NCBI GenBank assembly: GCA_023488565.1
Contig: JAMDDZ010000104.1
Span: 1 to 36,836 of the forward strand
From: Bacillota bacterium
GTDB lineage: Bacteria; Bacillota; Sulfobacillia; Sulfobacillales; Sulfobacillaceae
Direction of reading: 5' to 3'
DNA length: 36,836 nucleotides
Part shown: positions 32,279-36,836 of the stretch, piece after piece
Position numbering within the stretch: position 1 is the first letter of the stretch
Layout: each line of letters starts with the position of its first letter
The notes under the pieces: model-generated
What the model was told of the DNA's origin: nothing
Database searches by the model: none
The model's input: only the letters and a program-made list of their open reading frames with translations
Position numbers and translations under genes: made by a program

Positions 32279-33460
32279 CTATTGCTCGCCGGCCGTGTGC
32301 CCAGAATATGGGACGCGCAATCCGGAAATGAATAGGAAAGACAATACCGTCAGGCCTGCAGCAGTCCACATGGCGTGGCTTACCCCGACCTTATCCGCTA
32401 GCAGCCCCCATAAGGGCAATAGCAGGGCTCCCAGGCCATTAGCCAATCCCAACGCAACGCCAGATCCCATTGCTGGATTTTCAGAAAAGATGTCTTGCCC
32501 AATCAACAACGTAATCGGGAAGGTTCCAAATACGGCAATACCCAAAATCGCAACCAAGGGCCATAGCCAGATACCAGAGACAAACGGGACCAAACTCACG
32601 AAAATTAATGTGGCAATCGACGAGCCCCACAGCACAACCCGCTTCCCAAGGCGGTCCATCATCGCCCCTGAGCCCAAAGTACCGATAACGCCGGTGCCCA
32701 CGAACGTCGTGACTAGTGATGCGCCAGCAACCAGACTGCCGCCCCGTTGATGCCACAAAATTGGCAAGAAGGTACTCAGTCCGTACAACATCAGCGCTCT
32801 AAGCCCGGAAAAAGCGATCAGCGCCAGACCTGGCTTCAAATGCTTACGCCACTTTATGGGATTGCCATGCCGTGTTTGGGGTGGCAATTTGGGCACAGAT
32901 CGTGTCATCCAAGGCCAGGTCAAGGCCAAGGGTATAGCCATCACCCAGATGAATTTCAGGCCCATGGTAGCCACAACCCATCCCGCTGCCAAGGGGCTTA
33001 ATGCCCGCCCCACTTCTCCACCAATTAAAAACACCGACATCGTAACACCCTGCCGTTTTTGAGTGATGGACCGAGTAATGGACAACGCCTGCGGGTGAAA
33101 TATGGTATTGCCTATTCCCGTTATCAAAAAAAGAAGCGCCAGCATCCAATACGTGCGGGTAACCGCCACGCCCACAACGCCTACCGTAGTGAGGATCGGG
33201 CCCCACAAGGCAAATCCTCGTCCACCGACTCGATCGGCCAAAATTCCCGAAACCGGCTGCAACATCTGGCCAAACAATAATACAGACATGAGCCCTGCAA
33301 TGGGAGCCAACGGTAAATGAAGAGCGATTCCCAAAAACGGCAAAATCCCCGGAAGATAGTTTGCCAACCCATCATTGAGGAAATGCGCCCAAACTAACGC
33401 GACCAGTCCGCCGCTCCCCAAAGGTTCCCGAGTGGACTGGCTTGCAACTTCCATACTCAA
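32279..33460 (-). CDS. MFS exporter, fosmidomycin-resistance (Fsr)-like
   Basis: A 393-residue major facilitator with about 12 membrane helices. The N-terminal region HFLNDGLANYLPGILPFL and the loop ITGIGNTIFHPQALSITR are typical of the Fsr subgroup, which exports fosmidomycin and similar compounds; real substrates in most species are unknown. The A motif is ILADRVGGR. The start is the TTG at 33460, 5 bases from GAGGTG, or the ATG two codons later (33454). It converges on the threonine-dehydratase-like gene. The adjacent 1.2-kb stretch upstream of it holds no clear gene. Confidence 0.87.
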   Translation of the reverse strand: MSMEVASQSTREPLGSGGLVALVWAHFLNDGLANYLPGILPFLGIALHLPLAPIAGLMSVLLFGQMLQPVSGILADRVGGRGFALWGPILTTVGVVGVAVTRTYWMLALLFLITGIGNTIFHPQALSITRSITQKRQGVTMSVFLIGGEVGRALSPLAAGWVVATMGLKFIWVMAIPLALTWPWMTRSVPKLPPQTRHGNPIKWRKHLKPGLALIAFSGLRALMLYGLSTFLPILWHQRGGSLVAGASLVTTFVGTGVIGTLGSGAMMDRLGKRVVLWGSSIATLIFVSLVPFVSGIWLWPLVAILGIAVFGTFPITLLIGQDIFSENPAMGSGVALGLANGLGALLLPLWGLLADKVGVSHAMWTAAGLTVLSFLFISGLRVPYSGHTAGEQ

Positions 33461-34720
33461 TATGCCACCTCAGTTCCGACCTTGCATTCAGTGTACCGTT
33501 ATACAAAGTTGATGACAATTCCGTTTCCCGATTCCAAATGTTTCTGCAAGTTCAGGGACCGCTTCCCTATGAGGATGGTGATGGTGTCGTTATAGAAAAT
33601 TACAGACCACGCAAAATCCCCTATACTGCACCCGACGGGAGATGGGGATTACAGGAAGCCCATAGCGCTCCTGGGGACTTCCACGGGAGCGTTTGGACTT
33701 TAATCATCGAAGACTATCAGTGGCCATTTCGGAGTGTCTTGTTCCGCGGCGCCTTCGTCAATGTGTTGCCAATTCAGTCCGTAGGACATTGTTGTCTAAA
33801 AAGCCCAACGCGAACGCGGCACTGTGTGGTATTTTATGGGAGTAACGCCTGCCGTGACGATCAAATCTCCCCGATTCGATGCCTAATGCCTCCCGCTGGC
33901 GAACAAGAGGTGGAGACGCACCCGGTTATCGTAATGCGAGTGCGTAAGAGATCGGCTAACGAGTGTGAATCCACAGAAACAACACAGGCGTGATAGCCCC
34001 GCCTTTTCCTCTATGGGGGGTTTCATCCTCTATAGTGGTCGGCGGATCTCGACGTCCATATGACACCGTTCAAGGCAGCGTTCGCCGTTCATCCCCGCAT
34101 ACGGTGCAAGAAGTGGTAGGCCGCATGGCCGCCGTGAAACAAATGGAACGGAGTTCCATCAATGCCCCCTAAATACGAGGTTGATAACCGACCAAAGCGG
34201 GCCTGGTCAACTCGGAACCATTTCTGAATACACCCCTGAACCTCGGTATTTTATGAAGCCCCGGGCAAGGTACCACCCCTTCTTTTTCGGCGACGCGGCG
34301 CACTTCGCTTTAAGGGTCTGGCTGGGCTACCTTTAATGATCCGCAGGCTGTAGCCGACACCTTCCGGGTTCAACACTTCCATGTCTTGGGCACGTTACAC
34401 GCGGTGACGGCAATCACGGTCGCCCGCCGCACGCTTTACAACCGCCCCTTCCCGATCTTCCTCGACACCATGCGGTACCCCGGCGCAACGCTTCGGTTTC
34501 ACCTGCCCCTAGCTGCCAGTATTCCCCCAGTCTCAACCTCTTTCAACGATTGGGGCAGCTTGTCAAAGCAGCAGGCCTTAAGGCCGATACCCAAAATTTG
34601 CACCCCCAAGCACGATAAAACCGAATGTCTGGAGGAGATTGGCCGTTTCAGTTCCCTTCTGACGCTAAAGTTTTCAATTCGATAGCGATGAATAGTCGCG
34701 AGCCTAACCCGACAAGCTCC
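33461..34720. other. 1.26-kb region without a recognisable intact gene
   Basis: No RNA gene, terminal repeat or good ribosome site was seen here. The longest open frame is plus-strand 33442-33993 (183 codons). Its first part lies inside the MFS gene, and a downstream ATG at about 33538 starts MFLQVQGPLPYEDGDGV. It has no family I recognise. Further plus-strand pieces occur at about 34150-34336 (with YHPFFFGDAAHFALRVW), 34385-34685 and others. They change frame often, which suggests an old gene or mobile element worn down by mutation. No transposase motif could be identified. Confidence 0.5.
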
Positions 34721-35629
34721 TCACTCGGACGCCGGTACCTTAGCCCACGTAGGCCCAATCCTTCTCGCACGATTCATCAAGGTGCCAATACCGGTGATGG
34801 TGATGGCGATCCGATCCCCTTCATCCAGTGAGATATCGGCTGGCGGCACTAAGGCAGTCCCGGTCATGAGAGCCGTCCACCCTTCAATGGGCCATTCCAT
34901 ACATAAATAGCGGGTCAATTCCTCCGGCGTACGCCGCATTTGCGCCGTGGTGATCCTTCCATCGAAGAGGACCCTGTCCTGACGCTCGATAACCATGCGA
35001 ATCTCCAGATTTCGCGGGTCCAAGGTTTCGGCCAGGACTAGAGAGGGTCCAATTGCTGCGCTGTGATGGAAAATTTTAGCTTGCGGTAAATACAGAAGGT
35101 TCTCGCCTTCAATATCGCGCGAGGACATATCATTGCCGATGGTAAACCCAAAGAGTTGCCCTTCGGGGTCCAATACCAGTGTGAGCTCCGGTTCCGGCAC
35201 TTGCCAGCGGGAATCACGCCGCAAACCCACTTCAGCACCAGGGCCGACCACCCGGGTGCCTGGTGCCTTGAAAAATAGCTCGGGGCGTTGGGCGTCATAA
35301 ACCTTGCGGTAAAAGGCTTCGGCTCCCTGCGTTTCCTCGACTCGCGCGTCTCGACTCATTGCATAAGTAACCCCGGCCGCCCAACACTCTGTTAGCGCGA
35401 CCGGAACTCCTAATCGCGACTCGGGAATCGGCACCCGCTGTGAAACCCTCTGCCACCATGTTTCCAAAGTGTGGACTAAGTTTGGCCCACCAAACAATCG
35501 CCACAAAGTGTCGATGGAATCGATGCGAGCATCAGCATATGCGAGGTCCAACGCCTCCCCCGTCGGCCCATGGGACATCCCCGCATGGCTGAGGCCTGTT
35601 TCGTCAGTCCATGCCCATAAATTCACCAT
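34721..35629 (-). CDS. FAH-family 2-keto-3-deoxy-D-arabinonate dehydratase homologue
   Basis: A 302-residue member of the fumarylacetoacetate hydrolase fold. It resembles the Sulfolobus enzyme that dehydrates 2-keto-3-deoxy-arabinonate to 2,5-dioxopentanoate over most of its length. Examples are WAAGVTYAMSRDARVEE, the stretch KVYDAQRPELFFKAPGTR, the metal-binding PEPEL (E-x-E), GNDMSSRDIEGENLLYLPQA and the final GTALVPP and ISLDEGDRIAI. Metal ligands E, E and D are in place. Its partner, an aldehyde dehydrogenase, lies 21 bases upstream and would oxidise the product to 2-oxoglutarate. The role comes from similarity that I recognise by eye; related FAH-fold hydrolases cannot be excluded. It starts at ATG 35629 after AAAGGGGTG. 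Confidence 0.8.
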   Translation of the reverse strand: MVNLWAWTDETGLSHAGMSHGPTGEALDLAYADARIDSIDTLWRLFGGPNLVHTLETWWQRVSQRVPIPESRLGVPVALTECWAAGVTYAMSRDARVEETQGAEAFYRKVYDAQRPELFFKAPGTRVVGPGAEVGLRRDSRWQVPEPELTLVLDPEGQLFGFTIGNDMSSRDIEGENLLYLPQAKIFHHSAAIGPSLVLAETLDPRNLEIRMVIERQDRVLFDGRITTAQMRRTPEELTRYLCMEWPIEGWTALMTGTALVPPADISLDEGDRIAITITGIGTLMNRARRIGPTWAKVPASE

Positions 35630-35650
35630 TATGTTTCACACCCCTTTCTG

Positions 35651-36835
35651 CTAACCAATGCTTCGTATGGCAACCGTTTTAGTTTCCGTGTAAAATTCTA
35701 GCGCAGCACGGCCTTGTTCCCGTGAATGCGAACTTGATGCTTTCATCCCACCAAATGGAGCTTGATATTCCACCCCCGCGGTCTCCTCGTTTACCCGCAC
35801 CATCCCGGCTTCCAAACCCTCCACACACGCCAACGCGGTCTTCAAGCTGCCAGTAAACACCGACGCACTGAGCCCATACCGTACCCCATTGGCGACATGT
35901 AACGCCTCTTCGATCCCTGCCACCGGAACCACGGCTACCACGGGTCCAAAGATTTCGTCTTGGGCAATAGCCGATTGCGGATCCACCTCGTCAAACACGG
36001 TGGGCATCACGAAATGCCCCGGCGCCTCGATGCTTCGTCCTCCCGCCAATAACCGATGCCCTTCCCGTTTCGCGCCCTCGATGAACCCCACAACTTTGTC
36101 TTTTTGTGCTGCAGACACCACCGGACCCAAATATGTTTCGGGATCCAAGGGATCTCCCCATTTCAGCGAAGCAACCCGCTCACCCAAAGCAGCATCAAAG
36201 GCTCGATAAATCCCGTCCGCGACAATCACCCGAGAGGTGGCGGTGCACTTTTGTCCCGCTGATCGCATAGCACCAGAGACGGTCGCCTCTACCGCCAGCT
36301 CCAGGCTAGCATCATTAGCAACAATTACGGGATTTTTTCCACCCATTTCTAGTTGGTACTTCACACCGCGAGCAACAGCCAGCTCCGCAATATGCTGGCC
36401 CACACCGACGGATCCTGTAAAACTCAGACCCCGCACTTGAGGATGGCGAATAAGGGATTCGCCCACCTCATTCCCTCGGCCTAAAACCAAATTGATGACC
36501 CCCGGGGGAAATAGGGGGGCGATTAACGACACCATTTGATACGCACTAAGTGCACTCAGTTCCGCGGGCTTGAGGACCACCGTATTGCCATAGACTAAAG
36601 CGGGTGCCATTTTCCACACAGGAATGGCTAAGGGGAAATTCCATGGCGTGATAATCCCTACCACGCCTAGGGGCTCTCGGGTTGTATATTGGAGCGTCCC
36701 AGGATTCGCTGCCGGGATCACATCACCCACGGTGCGTGCACCTTCACCCCCATAGTAACGCAAAATAGCTACCGCTCTTTGGGCTTCACCCCGAGCTTCT
36801 GCGATAGGCTTGCCCATTTCCTTAGCAGCCAACTG
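35651..36835 (-). CDS. Aldehyde dehydrogenase, probable 2,5-dioxovalerate dehydrogenase, 5' end missing
   Basis: The C-terminal 394 residues of an NAD(P)-dependent aldehyde dehydrogenase; about 80-90 N-terminal residues lie beyond the right window edge. The catalytic asparagine is in PWNFP, the general-base glutamate in LEMGGKNP and the nucleophile in SAGQKCTATSR. EIFGPVVAV and the C-terminal PFGGMK are also in place. SAGQKCTATSR suits the alpha-ketoglutarate-semialdehyde group, which fits the dehydratase gene next to it. It is upstream of that gene in one probable operon. The frame is open to the edge; the TTG at 36832 is an internal codon, not a start. Confidence 0.85.
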   Translation of the reverse strand, partial: QLAAKEMGKPIAEARGEAQRAVAILRYYGGEGARTVGDVIPAANPGTLQYTTREPLGVVGIITPWNFPLAIPVWKMAPALVYGNTVVLKPAELSALSAYQMVSLIAPLFPPGVINLVLGRGNEVGESLIRHPQVRGLSFTGSVGVGQHIAELAVARGVKYQLEMGGKNPVIVANDASLELAVEATVSGAMRSAGQKCTATSRVIVADGIYRAFDAALGERVASLKWGDPLDPETYLGPVVSAAQKDKVVGFIEGAKREGHRLLAGGRSIEAPGHFVMPTVFDEVDPQSAIAQDEIFGPVVAVVPVAGIEEALHVANGVRYGLSASVFTGSLKTALACVEGLEAGMVRVNEETAGVEYQAPFGGMKASSSHSREQGRAALEFYTETKTVAIRSIG

Positions 36836-36836
36836 A

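Noticed and set aside
33442..33993. Plus-strand 183-codon frame as a confident gene
   Set aside because: It begins inside the opposite MFS gene, has no ribosome site and no recognised family; kept only as part of the unexplained region.
1..36836. tRNA, rRNA or complete insertion sequences
   Set aside because: No cloverleaf with a TTCRA arm, no rRNA-like stretch, and no intact transposase with flanking repeats was seen by eye; a tRNAscan run would be the decisive check.

Overview
The window looks like chromosomal DNA of a spore-lineage Firmicute. Evidence: strong AGGAGG ribosome sites, frequent TTG and GTG starts, a small protein that resembles the start of an alpha/beta spore protein, and a Bacillus-type (GS-I alpha) glutamine synthetase. 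The gene mix (copper/cytochrome-oxidase assembly genes, archaeal-like pentose oxidation enzymes, an arginine operon) would fit an acidophilic, Sulfobacillus-like organism. That genus guess is inference; no rRNA is present to settle it.

Layout. 1-7013 (almost all minus strand): start of lgt, hemL, ychF, a 53-residue protein, an OsmC-like protein, a Cas4-like PD-(D/E)XK nuclease, an UPF0173 metallo-hydrolase, a HAD phosphatase overlapping a beta-hydroxyacid dehydrogenase, and a family-4 uracil-DNA glycosylase. 7243-12459 (plus): a copper and oxidase-assembly block with a YtkA-like lipoprotein, a small membrane protein, ctaG interrupted by an in-frame TGA, a DsbD_2-type membrane protein and a FixI/CcoI-like copper P-type ATPase. 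12514-12876: a short broken ORF ending in a transposase fragment. 13085-19333: a sugar cassette with a LacI-family repressor (perfect 22-bp operator at its own promoter), a binding lipoprotein, two ABC permeases, a convergent GH32/43-type beta-propeller hydrolase and a PfkB kinase; no ATPase gene is included. 19362-19933: a broken membrane-bound cytochrome c gene. 19955-26868 (minus): the complete argCJBDGH operon with a bidirectional terminator and an ARG-box-like palindrome on its promoter. 26923-28845: a DUF421 (YetF-like) membrane protein divergent from glnA. 29037-33460: an unknown lipoprotein, a protein related to cyanobacterial acyl-ACP reductase behind an operator-like palindrome, a threonine-dehydratase-like enzyme and an Fsr-like MFS exporter. 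33461-34720: about 1.2 kb with no recognisable intact gene. 34721-36836 (minus): a 2-keto-3-deoxy-arabinonate dehydratase homologue and the aldehyde dehydrogenase that would follow it, cut by the window end.

How it fits together. The arginine genes make arginine from glutamate through N-acetylated intermediates and lie close to glnA, a nitrogen-assimilation grouping. The sugar cassette probably imports and hydrolyses a fructoside-like sugar and phosphorylates the product. The last two genes form the lower half of an oxidative pentose pathway ending in 2-oxoglutarate. Two respiratory genes (ctaG and the cytochrome c) carry in-frame stops, which hints at loss of one terminal-oxidase branch unless these are sequence errors. 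The points most worth following up are the acyl-ACP-reductase-like gene with its putative operator, the two interrupted respiratory genes, the lone Cas4-like nuclease and the LacI operator.
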